Source: Actinophytocola sp049647105 (lineage in GTDB: Bacteria; Actinomycetota; Actinomycetes; Mycobacteriales; Pseudonocardiaceae). Taken from it: a DNA stretch of 64,000 bases. The translations under genes and the position numbers were made by a program. Positions 7,688 to 17,029 of this stretch are shown one piece after another; positions within the stretch are counted from its first letter, which is position 1; each line of letters begins with the position of its first letter. The stretch spans positions 50,261-114,260 of the forward strand of contig NZ_JBARWZ010000261.1 of the NCBI RefSeq assembly GCF_049647105.1, in the 5' to 3' direction. The notes under the pieces were generated by a model. It did not search any database and was not told where the DNA came from. It saw only the letters and a list, made by a program, of their open reading frames with translations.

Positions 7688-9583
7688 GTGATCATCGTGA
7701 GATCGAGGCTACTGGCGCTCGGTGTCACCCTAGCGGCGTCTGCCCTGGTCACGGTGCCGTTCGCGGCGCCGGTCGGTGCGACTCCGGCCAGTGCGCGAGC
7801 AGCCGAGGCGGCGAGCGGTCAGGACGGAAAGCTACTCCGGATCGGGGTCAGCCGGGAGGTTGACACGCTCAACCCGTTCATGTCCATCACCCTGATGGGC
7901 ACCAGCATCCTGCGGTACCAGTTCGAGTTCCTGACCACCTACAGCCAGGGCTCGATGACACCCGAGGGCGCTCTCGCCGAGAAGTGGGAGACCTCGGAGG
8001 ACAAGCTGACCTGGACCTATCACATCCGCAAGGACATGAAGTGGTCGGACGGTAAGCCGGTCACCGCGAAGGACGCGGCCTGGACGTTCCAGAAGATGCT
8101 GGACGACGAGGTTGCCAGGACCGCGAACGGCAGCTACGTCCAGCAGTGGGAGTCGGTCACGGCGACCGACGACTGGACGCTGAAGATCAAGACCAAGGTC
8201 CCGCAGGCGACGATGGACGCCCTCGACATCCCGATCGTGCCTGAGCACGTGTGGTCGAAGGTGTCCGACATCAGCGCCACGCCCGAGCTCCCGATGGTCG
8301 GCAACGGGCCGTACTACATCACGGAGTTCAAAGAAGCCCAGTTCACCAAGATGAAGGCCAACAAGAACTACTGGCGCGGGGCTCCCAAGGTCGACGAGAT
8401 CCACTTCATCTACTACAGCAACTCCGACGCCGCGGTGTCCGCGCTGCAGAGCGGCGAGGTGGACCTGATCAACCCGCTCACGCCGACCCAGTTCGACGCG
8501 TTGCAGAGCGAGCCGGACATCGCGCTCAACAACGCGCAGAACCGCCGGTTCAACGAGTTGCTGATCAACCCGGGCGCCGCCACCAGCGACGGCACCGCGA
8601 TCGGCAACGGCAACCCCGCGCTGAAGGACGTCAAGTTGCGGCAGGCGATCGCCAGGGCGATCGACTCCAAGACGCTCGTGGAAAAGGTGTGGGGCGGCTA
8701 CGCCACCGAGGCGGCGGGCTACATCCCGCCGATGTTCAAGGACTTCGCGTGGGAGCCGACCGGTGACCAGGTGCGGAAGTTCGACCTCGGCGCGGCGAGC
8801 AAGGCGCTCGACGACGCGGGTTACAAGAAGGGCTCCGACGGCATCCGGCTCGACAAGCAGGGCAAGCCGCTGGTTCTCCGGCTGCTCTCGCACGCCGAAC
8901 GGGACGTCGACGAGAACGCGGGCCCGTTCATCAAGGGCTGGCTGAAGGAAATCGGCATCGAGGTCACCATCCAGCCGAAATCGGACAACCAGGTCAACGA
9001 GGAAACCACGCGCGGCGAGTACGACCTGGCGATCTCCGGGTGGAGCGCCAACCCCGACCCGGACTACGTGCTGTCGCTGCAGACGTGTGCCAGCCGGCCG
9101 AACGCCGACGGGACGGGTGCCACGCCGGACTCGTTCCTGTGCAACGAGGAATACGACGACCTGTACGCCAAGCAGCTGTCGGAGTTCGACCGGAACAAGC
9201 GGATCGACATCGTCAAGGAGATGCAGGCGCTGCTGTACGACCAGGCGACGCTGGTGATCTTCGGCTACGACAACGCTCTCGAGGCTTTCCGGAAGGACAA
9301 GTTCGAGGGTTTCCCGCAGCAGCCGACCGGCAGCGGCGTGATCATGTTCCAGCAGAGCTACTGGGGCCTCCTCGGCGCGACGCCGAAGGGCGAGGGTCCG
9401 GTGCCGGTGTACGACGGCAGCCAGGGCACCGCGTCCGGCGAGGACACCACGGATGCGGCGGGTGAGGACAGCAGTAACACGGGGCTGATCCTCGGCATCG
9501 TCGGCGGTGTGATCGTCGTGGTGCTCGTGGTCGGTCTGCTGGTCGCCCGCGGTCGCCGCAAGACCGCCGACGACCGCGAATAG
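7688..9583 (+). CDS. Oligopeptide ABC substrate-binding protein with C-terminal membrane anchor
   Basis: A 631-residue family 5 solute-binding protein for dipeptides or oligopeptides. A signal peptide is present (basic start, hydrophobic core, APVGATPASA). The binding fold covers about 45-560, with motifs such as EVDTLNPF and WSDGKPVTAKD. The unusual part is the end: an acidic linker, a hydrophobic helix (about 597-620) and a basic tail, i.e. a C-terminal membrane anchor in place of the usual lipobox Cys, which I do not see. Two GTG starts (7688, 7697) follow the same AGGAAGAGG; the second has better spacing. It heads a four-gene importer operon. Confidence 0.9.
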   Translation: MIIVRSRLLALGVTLAASALVTVPFAAPVGATPASARAAEAASGQDGKLLRIGVSREVDTLNPFMSITLMGTSILRYQFEFLTTYSQGSMTPEGALAEKWETSEDKLTWTYHIRKDMKWSDGKPVTAKDAAWTFQKMLDDEVARTANGSYVQQWESVTATDDWTLKIKTKVPQATMDALDIPIVPEHVWSKVSDISATPELPMVGNGPYYITEFKEAQFTKMKANKNYWRGAPKVDEIHFIYYSNSDAAVSALQSGEVDLINPLTPTQFDALQSEPDIALNNAQNRRFNELLINPGAATSDGTAIGNGNPALKDVKLRQAIARAIDSKTLVEKVWGGYATEAAGYIPPMFKDFAWEPTGDQVRKFDLGAASKALDDAGYKKGSDGIRLDKQGKPLVLRLLSHAERDVDENAGPFIKGWLKEIGIEVTIQPKSDNQVNEETTRGEYDLAISGWSANPDPDYVLSLQTCASRPNADGTGATPDSFLCNEEYDDLYAKQLSEFDRNKRIDIVKEMQALLYDQATLVIFGYDNALEAFRKDKFEGFPQQPTGSGVIMFQQSYWGLLGATPKGEGPVPVYDGSQGTASGEDTTDAAGEDSSNTGLILGIVGGVIVVVLVVGLLVARGRRKTADDRE

Positions 9584-9633
9584 TAGGTAGCTTCGGCGCG
9601 CAGCGTGCGAAGCGACAATTGTTAAGGACAACT

Positions 9634-10659
9634 GTGTCGGACATCCTCACCCCGACTGAGGAGGCACTGGCAGAGGCTCCGCCACCCACCCGTGGTGGCG
9701 GAGCCCTCCGCTACGTGCTGACGAAGATCGGCGGCGGCCTGCTCAGCTTCGCCCTCGTGATCGTGCTGGGCTTCCTGCTCTTCCGCGCCCTGCCCGGCGA
9801 CGTGGTCCAGACGATGGTCCGCGGCCGGCCCGCGACGCCGGAGATGATCGCGAACCTCAGGCGCGACTACGGGCTGGACCTGCCGCTGTGGCAGCAGTTC
9901 ATCAACTATGTCGGTGACCTGCTCCACGGCGACCTCGGCGACTCCTACGTCTACCGCGTGCCGGTGCTGGAGAAGATCGGGGAGCGGTTCTGGCCGACGG
10001 TGCTGCTGGTCGGGGTGTCCACCCTGATCTCGGTGGCACTCGGGTTGTGGATGGGCACCCGGTCGGGGTGGCGGCGGGGGAGCAGGTTCGACCGGCTATC
10101 CACCGGTGTCGCACTGGCGCTGTGGTCGACGCCGACGTTCTGGCTGGGCATGCTGCTGCTCGCGGCCACGTCCGGGCTGTTCCCCACCGCGGGCATCGTC
10201 TACTCCGACACTCCGCCGGACTTCTTCTCCCAGGCACTCGACATCGCCCACCACCTGGTGCTGCCGACGGTCACCATGGTCGCGGTCACCTACGCGCAGT
10301 ACCAGCTGGTGATGCGGTCGTCGCTGATCGAGGAGATGGGCGCTGACTACCTCACCACGGCCCGCGCGAAGGGCCTGCGGGACGACGAGGTGCGGCGCAA
10401 GCACGCCGTGCCGAACGCGCTGCTGCCCACGGTCACGCTGGTGTTCCTGCACCTCGGGTTCGTGATCGCGGGTGCCATCAGCGTCGAGACCGTGTTCTCC
10501 TGGCCCGGCCTCGGCCGGCTGACCTACGACGCGTTACGGGTCGGTGACCTGCCGCTGCTGCAGGGCACCTTCCTGGTGCTGGCAGGTGCGGTGATCTTCA
10601 TGAACGTGCTCGCGGACCTGCTGTACCGCGTGCTCGACCCTCGGGTGCGTGCCTCATGA
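9634..10659 (+). CDS. Oligopeptide ABC permease, DppB type
   Basis: Inner-membrane permease of a peptide importer, about 341 residues with six hydrophobic segments. It carries the BPD_transp_1 EAA loop (DYLTTARAKGLRDDEVRRKHAVPNALLP), which docks the ATPase; this form is typical of DppB. The N-terminal cytoplasmic tail includes RALPGD, also typical. The GTG at 9634 follows AAGGA; an in-frame TTG at 9619 is less likely. A weak inverted repeat (GCTTCG/CGAAGC) lies between the binding-protein gene and this one and might temper downstream expression. The stop overlaps the next permease start (ATGA). Confidence 0.92.
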   Translation: MSDILTPTEEALAEAPPPTRGGGALRYVLTKIGGGLLSFALVIVLGFLLFRALPGDVVQTMVRGRPATPEMIANLRRDYGLDLPLWQQFINYVGDLLHGDLGDSYVYRVPVLEKIGERFWPTVLLVGVSTLISVALGLWMGTRSGWRRGSRFDRLSTGVALALWSTPTFWLGMLLLAATSGLFPTAGIVYSDTPPDFFSQALDIAHHLVLPTVTMVAVTYAQYQLVMRSSLIEEMGADYLTTARAKGLRDDEVRRKHAVPNALLPTVTLVFLHLGFVIAGAISVETVFSWPGLGRLTYDALRVGDLPLLQGTFLVLAGAVIFMNVLADLLYRVLDPRVRAS

Positions 10660-11558
10660 CCGCGCCGTCCCCACGCGCACTGGCCTGGCGCAGGCGCGGT
10701 GCCGCGTTCGCCGCCGGGTGGCGGGAGTTCGCCAAGCAGCGCTCCGGTCTGGTCGGGCTCGGGCTGCTCGTGGTCATCGTGCTGCTCGCGCTCCTCGCGC
10801 CGGTCCTCACCGATCGCGAGGGACTCGACGTCACCAAGGCCACCGGTGGCCGGATGGAGTCGCCGAGCTGGGAGTTCCCGCTCGGCACGGACCGCCCCGG
10901 CCGCTCGGTGCTGCTGCTGACGCTGTGGAGTGCCCGGATCTCGCTGACCGTCGGGTTCGTCGCGACGCTGCTGTCGGTCGCGATCGGCACGATCATCGGC
11001 ATCCTGGCCGCACACTACGGCCGCTGGGTGAACGCCGGTCTCATGCGGATCACCGACTTCTTCCTGGTGCTGCCGTCCCTGGTGCTGGCGATCGCCCTGT
11101 CGACGGTGCTGGAACGCGGCATCGGCACGATCATCCTGGCGATCGGGCTGACGTCGTGGCCCTCCGCGGCCCGGCTGGTCAGGGCGCAGACGCTCACGAT
11201 CGAGGCGCGGCCCTACATCGAACGCTCGCAAGCCCTCGGCGGCGGGCACCTCCACGTGATCTCCAAGCACGTGCTGCCCGCGGTGATGCCGCTGGTGTTC
11301 GTGAACACGACCCTCGCGGTCGGCTCCGCGATCGTGGCCGAGTCGACGCTGTCGTTCCTCGGGCTCGGCGACCCGGACCCGATGCGGCCCTCCTGGGGCT
11401 CGATGCTGCGCTCGGCGTGGCTCGACTCGGCGATCATCGCGGAGGCGTGGTGGTACCTGCTACCACCCGGCATCGCGATCGGCATCGTCGTGCTGGCGTT
11501 CACCATGTGCGGGCGAGCCCTCGAGGCCGTCCTCAACCCACGACTGCGGGAGGGCTGA
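10656..11558 (+). CDS. Oligopeptide ABC permease, DppC type
   Basis: A 300-residue second permease of the importer. The N-terminal segment and FPLGTDRPGRSVL are DppC/OppC signatures (LGTDxxGRDV type). Six hydrophobic helices follow, with an EAA loop (YIERSQALGGGHLHVISKHVLP). It starts within the stop codon of the DppB gene (ATGA) and is followed directly by the ATPase gene, so stoichiometric translation is expected. The GDPDPMRPSWGSML segment near the C-terminus is conserved in the family. Confidence 0.92.
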   Translation: MTAPSPRALAWRRRGAAFAAGWREFAKQRSGLVGLGLLVVIVLLALLAPVLTDREGLDVTKATGGRMESPSWEFPLGTDRPGRSVLLLTLWSARISLTVGFVATLLSVAIGTIIGILAAHYGRWVNAGLMRITDFFLVLPSLVLAIALSTVLERGIGTIILAIGLTSWPSAARLVRAQTLTIEARPYIERSQALGGGHLHVISKHVLPAVMPLVFVNTTLAVGSAIVAESTLSFLGLGDPDPMRPSWGSMLRSAWLDSAIIAEAWWYLLPPGIAIGIVVLAFTMCGRALEAVLNPRLREG

Positions 11559-11559
11559 C

Positions 11560-13185
11560 GTGCCGCTGCTCGAACTGCGGGACCTGTCGGTCCGGTACCG
11601 GAACCGGGGCGTGGAGGCGGTGCGCGGGGTCAACCTCACCCTCGACGCCGGCGAGACGCTCGGGCTGGCGGGGGAGTCCGGCTGCGGGAAGTCCACCCTC
11701 GCCATGTCGGTGCTGCGGCTGCTGCCGGTCAGCGCCGACATCAGCGGCGAGATCCTCCTGGACGGCGAGGACATCAACACGATGAAGTGGGGCCGTCTGC
11801 GTACCGTGCGGTGGACCTCGGCCGCGATCGTGTTCCAGGGCGCGATGCACGCGCTGAACCCGGTCCGCCGGGTCCGCGAGCAGATCGCCGAGCCGATCGA
11901 GTTGCACAGTGAGACCGAGTGGTCGGCCTCTGCGCTCCGCAAGCGGGTCAACGAACTGCTCACGCAGGTGGAGCTGCCGACCGAGAAGGGCGACTCCTAC
12001 CCGCACGAGCTGTCCGGCGGGCAGAAGCAACGGGTCATGATCGCCATGGCGCTGGCGTGCGAGCCACGCTTGGTGATCGCGGACGAGCCGACCACCGCGC
12101 TCGACGTGATCGTCCAGGCCCAGGTCCTCGCGTTGATGTCGGACCTGGTGGCGAGGAAGGACATCGGGCTGGTCATGATCAGCCACGACCTCGCCGTGCT
12201 GGCCTCGACGTGCAAGCGGCTCGCCGTGATGTACCAGGGCGAGCTGGTCGAGGAGGGCGAGTCCGTGGCCGTCATCGCCGACCCCCAGCACATCCACACC
12301 AGGACCCTGGCCGCCGCGTTCCCGACCGTGGGCGACCCGGTGTCGCGGTACGCGCCCGCCACGACCACCACGATCCCGGACGCGGTACCGGAACCCGGCG
12401 ACGAGCTGCTGCGCACCACCGACCTGCACGTCACGTTCCGCACGAGGGGCGTGACCCACGCGGTGGCCGGCGTCGACCTGTCGGTGCGGCGCGGTGAGAT
12501 CGTCGCGCTGGTCGGCCAGTCCGGCTCCGGCAAGACCACCCTGGCCCGCACGATCCTCGGCCTGCAGGCGCCGACCAGCGGCCAGGTGACCTACGACGGG
12601 CAGCCGGTGCCGCGCTCGTCGCGGGGCCTCAAGGCCTACCGGCGGCAGGTGCAGCTGGTGCTGCAGGACCCGACGAGCGCGCTCAACCCGCGCCACTCGG
12701 TGTACGAGTCCATCGCCGAGGGCCTGCGCATCCACAAGGTGCCCGGCGACGAACGCGAGCACGTCGCCGCCGCACTGGACGCGGCGGAACTGCGGCCTCC
12801 GGAAGAGTTCATGCCGTTGTTGCCGCACCAGCTCTCCGGCGGTCAGCGGCAACGCGTGGTGATCGCCGGCGCCCTCGCGCTGGCGCCGAAGCTGCTGGTG
12901 GCCGACGAGCCGGTGGCGTCCCTCGACGCGTCCGTGCGCGGCGAGATCCTCGCGCTCCTGCTGCGGCTGCGGGCCAACCTCGGCCTTGCCGCGCTGGTCA
13001 TCACCCACGACCTGGGCCTGGCGTGGAACATCGCCGACCGCGTCGCGGTGATGTACAAGGGCGAACTGGTCGAGGTCGGGCCGGTCGACGAGGTGCTGAA
13101 CGCCCCGAAGCACTCCTACACGCAGTCGCTGCTGGCCGCGTTGCCGACCACCCGTCCGAAGGAAACCGACATCGCGAGCGGGTGA
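11560..13185 (+). CDS. Fused DppD-DppF ABC ATPase
   Basis: A 541-residue protein with two complete ABC ATPase domains in one chain. The first (about 1-260) has GESGCGKST, LSGGQKQR and LVIADEPTTALD. The second (about 275-535) has GQSGSGKTT, LSGGQRQR and LLVADEPVASLD. Such fused ATPases energise peptide/nickel (family 5) importers in actinobacteria. It starts with GTG one base after the DppC stop. The short Cys-rich C-terminal extension seen in many DppD/F proteins is absent. It completes a binding protein, two permeases and ATPase operon. Confidence 0.93.
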   Translation: MPLLELRDLSVRYRNRGVEAVRGVNLTLDAGETLGLAGESGCGKSTLAMSVLRLLPVSADISGEILLDGEDINTMKWGRLRTVRWTSAAIVFQGAMHALNPVRRVREQIAEPIELHSETEWSASALRKRVNELLTQVELPTEKGDSYPHELSGGQKQRVMIAMALACEPRLVIADEPTTALDVIVQAQVLALMSDLVARKDIGLVMISHDLAVLASTCKRLAVMYQGELVEEGESVAVIADPQHIHTRTLAAAFPTVGDPVSRYAPATTTTIPDAVPEPGDELLRTTDLHVTFRTRGVTHAVAGVDLSVRRGEIVALVGQSGSGKTTLARTILGLQAPTSGQVTYDGQPVPRSSRGLKAYRRQVQLVLQDPTSALNPRHSVYESIAEGLRIHKVPGDEREHVAAALDAAELRPPEEFMPLLPHQLSGGQRQRVVIAGALALAPKLLVADEPVASLDASVRGEILALLLRLRANLGLAALVITHDLGLAWNIADRVAVMYKGELVEVGPVDEVLNAPKHSYTQSLLAALPTTRPKETDIASG

Positions 13186-13285
13186 AAGCAGTATCTCAGG
13201 CCGGTAAAGAAGCCTTCTAACGATCAGTATTGGACGCGACACTCAGGGTGACGCCACTTTCTGTTGGCGCCCTGGGGGTCGTCCA

Positions 13286-13593
13286 ATGGCGAGCAGGACA
13301 ACGAGTCGGGTCGTGGTCGCAGCCGCTCTGGTCGCCAAAGAACAGGGTCGGTGCTGGATGGACACGTCCGACGAGACAGTCCAGAAGTACGCCTGGGTGA
13401 AGAACATCGAAGCGTGGACGATCGCCGTCAGCAGCGGACGAGCCGCCGATGACGTGCTTCGGGCCTATGGCGGCGATCCGTAGACCGGCGTCGTGGTGGA
13501 ACCCGGCTGGCTCACCCAACCTCATCCGACCTACCGGATCCCGGAGCCGTACGGCCGCTACCGAGACGTCGACGGCGCTGACCGCATCGGATG
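13286..13593 (+). pseudogene. Small DUF6461-like gene interrupted by a stop
   Basis: The first 65 codons (13286-13480) end YAWVKNIEAWTIAVSSGRAA then DDVLRAYGGDP and a TAG. The pattern resembles the start of DUF6461-type actinobacterial proteins. The same frame stays open with coding-like codon use for another 36 codons after the TAG (VEPGWLTQPHPTYRIPEPYG and onward) to 13593. This could be a decayed gene, a stand-alone small protein, or chance. The rest of 13186-13688, between the importer operon and the MptB genes, shows nothing else I can support. Confidence 0.35.
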
Positions 13594-13688
13594 ATCACTA
13601 CCTGACGTATCGTCCCAGGCACGCCTGGTCGGCGAAACGCCACCGTTCCTACGAACGGACCAACCCGCCTGTGTAATCTCAGACCGCC

Positions 13689-15245
13689 ATGTCAACCACC
13701 ACCGACGCCCACGGGGTGCCCCCCGCAGTGAGCACCGTAGAAGACGCGACCCCAGCGCCCGCACCGGTTCGGCGCGCGCCCGCGCTCCCGGTGCGCACCA
13801 TCGCGCTCGGCACCATAGGCAGCCTGCTGATCCTCGTGAGCGCGCTCGGTGCGGGCGCGATTCTCGCGCAGGACCCGATGCTCGGCCGCGGCCCGCTGTC
13901 CTGGATCCGTTACGGCCACGGCCGCATCCTCGCCACCCTCGTCCTCTACACCGGCTTCGCGCTGGTCGTGTGGGCGTGGGTGCTGCTCGGCCGCCACGTG
14001 CTCGCCGGCCGGGTCGGCGCCCGCCCGGTGCTCGTCGCCGCGGTGTGCTGGATGATCCCGATGCTGCTCTCGCCGCCGGTGTTCTCCCGCGACGCCTACC
14101 TGTACATCGCGTACGGCACGCTCCCGCTGCACGGTTACGACCCGTACTCGGTCGGTCCCGGCATCCTCGATGTGGACCCGGTGGTCGACAACGTCGACTC
14201 GTTCTGGCAGGCCACCCCTGCCCCGTACGGGCCGCTGTTCATCCTGCTGGCCAAGGGCGTCATCTCGATCGCGGGCACCAACATGATCGCCGGTGTCATC
14301 CTCATGAAGCTCGGCCTCGTCGTCGGTGTCGCGCTGATGGTCATCGCGATGCCGGGCCTGGTGCGGCACCTCGGCGGCAAGCTCCCGGTGGCACTGTGGC
14401 TCGCGGTCGCGGGCCCGATGACCGTCGTGCACCTGGTCGGCGGGCCCCACAACGACGTGCTCATGGTCGGTCTGCTGGCCGTCGGCACGGTGATGGTGCT
14501 CGACCGCAGACACGTCCTGGGCATGGTCGTCGTGACCCTCGCGGTCGCGACGAAGGCCACCGCGGGTGTCGCGTTGCCGTTCCTCGTGTGGGTCTGGGCG
14601 GGGCACCTGGAGTCGACGCGCTGGCGCAACTTCGCCCGCGCCTGTGCCGCCTCGGTGGGCATCTTCATCGTGACCTTCGCGGCCGCGACGATCGTGTCGG
14701 GCGTCAACCTTGGCTGGATCTCCGCGCTCGACGCGCCGACCGCGATCGTGAACTGGCTGTCCATTCCGACCGGTGCGGGTGAGATCCTGCACGGCCTCGT
14801 GAGTGTGTTCATCGAGGCGCCGAAGGTCTGGTTCGTCACCGTCATGCGCGTGGCCGGCGGCATCCTGCTGTTGTGGATCCTGGTCCGCCAGTGGTGGCTC
14901 GCCCGCGACGGCGGCCCGGACGCCATCCGCCGCGCCGCGATCGCTCTGTTCGCGTTCGCCATCCTGTCGCCTGCGACGCTGCCCTGGTACCTGGTGTGGG
15001 GCCTCGTGCTCGCCGCCGCGCTGCGCTGGGAGCGCCGCCAGCTCGCCGTGCTGGTCACGTTCGCGGTGTTCCTCGTCCTGACCTACTCCCCGGCCGGTGA
15101 CGACCTGCTCTACGACTGGCTGTTCATGGCGCTGGCCGCCGGCATCTCCATCCTCGCCGGACTGTCGCTGCTGCGCCGTGACCCGCTGAACCTCTTCCCC
15201 GCTCGCGAGCCGTTCCTGTCGCGCGAGTCGAGCGTTGAGCGCTGA
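13689..15245 (+). CDS. mptB: MptB-type alpha-1,6-mannosyltransferase (copy 1)
   Basis: A 518-residue polytopic GT-C glycosyltransferase with about 12-13 hydrophobic segments. Recognisable MptB elements are RDAYLYIAYGT (acidic catalytic loop after an early helix), PAPYGPLFI, HLVGGPHNDVL and TLPWYLVW. MptB extends the alpha-1,6-mannan core of lipomannan/lipoarabinomannan from polyprenyl-phosphomannose on the outer face of the membrane. The ATG at 13689 opens a Pro/Ala-rich cytoplasmic tail. It overlaps the next, homologous gene by 11 bp, so the two form a tandem duplicated operon. Confidence 0.88.
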   Translation: MSTTTDAHGVPPAVSTVEDATPAPAPVRRAPALPVRTIALGTIGSLLILVSALGAGAILAQDPMLGRGPLSWIRYGHGRILATLVLYTGFALVVWAWVLLGRHVLAGRVGARPVLVAAVCWMIPMLLSPPVFSRDAYLYIAYGTLPLHGYDPYSVGPGILDVDPVVDNVDSFWQATPAPYGPLFILLAKGVISIAGTNMIAGVILMKLGLVVGVALMVIAMPGLVRHLGGKLPVALWLAVAGPMTVVHLVGGPHNDVLMVGLLAVGTVMVLDRRHVLGMVVVTLAVATKATAGVALPFLVWVWAGHLESTRWRNFARACAASVGIFIVTFAAATIVSGVNLGWISALDAPTAIVNWLSIPTGAGEILHGLVSVFIEAPKVWFVTVMRVAGGILLLWILVRQWWLARDGGPDAIRRAAIALFAFAILSPATLPWYLVWGLVLAAALRWERRQLAVLVTFAVFLVLTYSPAGDDLLYDWLFMALAAGISILAGLSLLRRDPLNLFPAREPFLSRESSVER

Positions 15246-16707
15246 CACGGCCGAGAAGGCGGCCGACTCCGTACCCGACGCGCCCGCGCACCCGAGGGGC
15301 ACGATCGTCCTCGGTACCGTCGGCAGCGTCATCCTGCTGGTCGCGAGCTTCGCGGCCGCGGCGGGCTCGGTGCGGCACCCCTTCGTCGGCGGGCCGCTGG
15401 ACTGGGTGAACTACGGCCACGGGCACATGCTGGCCGAGCTGGTCACCTACGTCGGCTACGGGCTGCTGGTGTTGGCGTGGATCCGGCTCGGCAGGCTCGT
15501 GCTCGCCGGCCGTGTACGGACCAGGTCGGTGCTGCTCGCGGCCGCGTGCTGGACGGTCCCGATGCTGTTCGCCCCGGCACTGTTCACCCGCGACGTGTTC
15601 TCCTACCTCGCGCAGGGCGCGGTGGCACTGGAGGGGCTCGACCCGTTCACCGTGCCGCCGACCGTGCTGGGGCACTCCTCGGAGATCCTCAACAACGTCC
15701 ACCCGTTCTGGCAGGGCACGCCCGCGCCGTACGGGCCGCTGTTCATCCTGCTGGTCAAGGGCACGGTGTGGCTGGTCGGCTCGCACGTGTACGCGGGCAT
15801 CCTCGTCACCCGGCTGATCGAGGTCGCCGGGCTCGCGCTGCTGGTGTGGGCACTGCCGGGGCTGGTGCGGCACCTCGGCGGGCGGCTGCCGGTCGCCGCG
15901 TGGCTGCTGCTCGCGGGCCCGCTCACGGTGGTGCACCTGGTCGGCGGACCGCACAACGATCTGCTGATGATCGGGTTCCTCGCGGCGGGGACACTGCTCG
16001 TGCTGGACCGCAGGCACGTGCTCGGCATCGCCGTGGTCACGCTCGGGGTCGCGGTGAAGGCGAGTGCCGGGATCGCGCTGCCGTTCCTGGTGTGGGTGTG
16101 GGCGGCGCGGCTGCCGTCGACGCGGTGGCGGAACTTCGTGCGTGCGGCGGCCTGCTCGGTCGGGGTCTTCGTGACCGTGTTCGCGGCCGTGTCGCTGGTC
16201 GCGTGGGTGAACCTCGGCTGGCTGATGATGGTGAACGCGTCGTCCCGGCTGGTGAACTGGCTGTCGCCGCCGACCGCGCTCGGTGAGCTGCTGCACGGGC
16301 TGGTCAGCATCGTGGCGGACGTGCCGAGGGACCCGTTCGTGACCGTGACCCGGCTCCTCGGCCTTGCGGTGCTGGTCGTGCTGGTGGTGCGGCAGTGGTG
16401 GCTCGCGCGTGACGGCGGCGCGGACGCGGTGCGGCGCGCGGCGATCGCGTTGCTGCTGGTCGCGGTGCTGTCGGCGACCATGCTGCCCTGGTACCTGACA
16501 TGGGCGCTCGCGCTCGGCGCCGCGCTGCCGTGGCGGCCGCGCCGGCTCGCGGTGGCGGCCGGGGTCTCGGTGTTCATGGTGGCGCCGTACTCGGCGTCGG
16601 GGGAGCAGCTGCTCTACGAGTGGCCGCTGATGTTCGCCGCGATTGCGTTGTCGGCATGGGCGGGCTACGCGCTGGTGCGGCCTCGCGGAGCACAGGCGCG
16701 AGCGTAG
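15235..16707 (+). CDS. mptB: MptB-type alpha-1,6-mannosyltransferase (copy 2)
   Basis: A 490-residue paralogue of the preceding gene, with the same landmarks in the same order: RDVFSYLAQGA, PAPYGPLFI, HLVGGPHNDLL and MLPWYLTW. The start appears to be TTG inside the end of copy 1 (11-bp overlap), consistent with translational coupling. Divergence in the loops suggests the copies are not redundant; they may differ in acceptor length or use, or act as a pair. The polymer made is inferred from family membership only. Confidence 0.85.
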   Translation: MSADTAEKAADSVPDAPAHPRGTIVLGTVGSVILLVASFAAAAGSVRHPFVGGPLDWVNYGHGHMLAELVTYVGYGLLVLAWIRLGRLVLAGRVRTRSVLLAAACWTVPMLFAPALFTRDVFSYLAQGAVALEGLDPFTVPPTVLGHSSEILNNVHPFWQGTPAPYGPLFILLVKGTVWLVGSHVYAGILVTRLIEVAGLALLVWALPGLVRHLGGRLPVAAWLLLAGPLTVVHLVGGPHNDLLMIGFLAAGTLLVLDRRHVLGIAVVTLGVAVKASAGIALPFLVWVWAARLPSTRWRNFVRAAACSVGVFVTVFAAVSLVAWVNLGWLMMVNASSRLVNWLSPPTALGELLHGLVSIVADVPRDPFVTVTRLLGLAVLVVLVVRQWWLARDGGADAVRRAAIALLLVAVLSATMLPWYLTWALALGAALPWRPRRLAVAAGVSVFMVAPYSASGEQLLYEWPLMFAAIALSAWAGYALVRPRGAQARA

Positions 16708-16715
16708 CGGCGCCG

Positions 16716-16931
16716 TCAGACGGGTGCGATGAAGTCCGGCACCCAGCCCGGGTCCTCCTCGCAGATGGGGCAGGGGAGCTCGACCATGATGCCGGGGGTC
16801 TTCTCCGCGACCACGACCCCCGACCCGGGCAGGACCATCGGGCGTACCGAGCCGTCCTCGGTGCGGTACTGGGTGATCTGCCGGCAGCCGTGGCACACCG
16901 TTCTGGTCGGAGTCGCGGTGCTGTCCATCAT
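16716..16931 (-). CDS. Small zinc-ribbon protein
   Basis: A protein of about 71 residues with two Cys pairs, CHGC near the N-terminus and CPIC near the C-terminus, separated by about 40 residues. This is a likely four-Cys zinc site. The rest is short strands with no membrane segment. Start choice is uncertain: adjacent ATGs at 16928 and 16931 and another at 16943, none with a clear ribosome site. It is convergent with the second MptB gene, which ends 9 bp away. The role is unknown. Confidence 0.6.
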   Translation of the reverse strand: MMDSTATPTRTVCHGCRQITQYRTEDGSVRPMVLPGSGVVVAEKTPGIMVELPCPICEEDPGWVPDFIAPV

Positions 16932-17029
16932 TCGCGACAGCATAACGGCGGCCGTGGCAAAACGGATTCTCCGCGATGGCTGGTCGGCGGCGCGGATGCG
17001 GCCACGCGTGCCGCGCTCGCCTGAACCGG

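Noticed and set aside
9590..9613. GCTTCG/CGAAGC inverted repeat as a terminator
   Set aside because: Only a six-base stem with a long loop; too weak to list as a feature.
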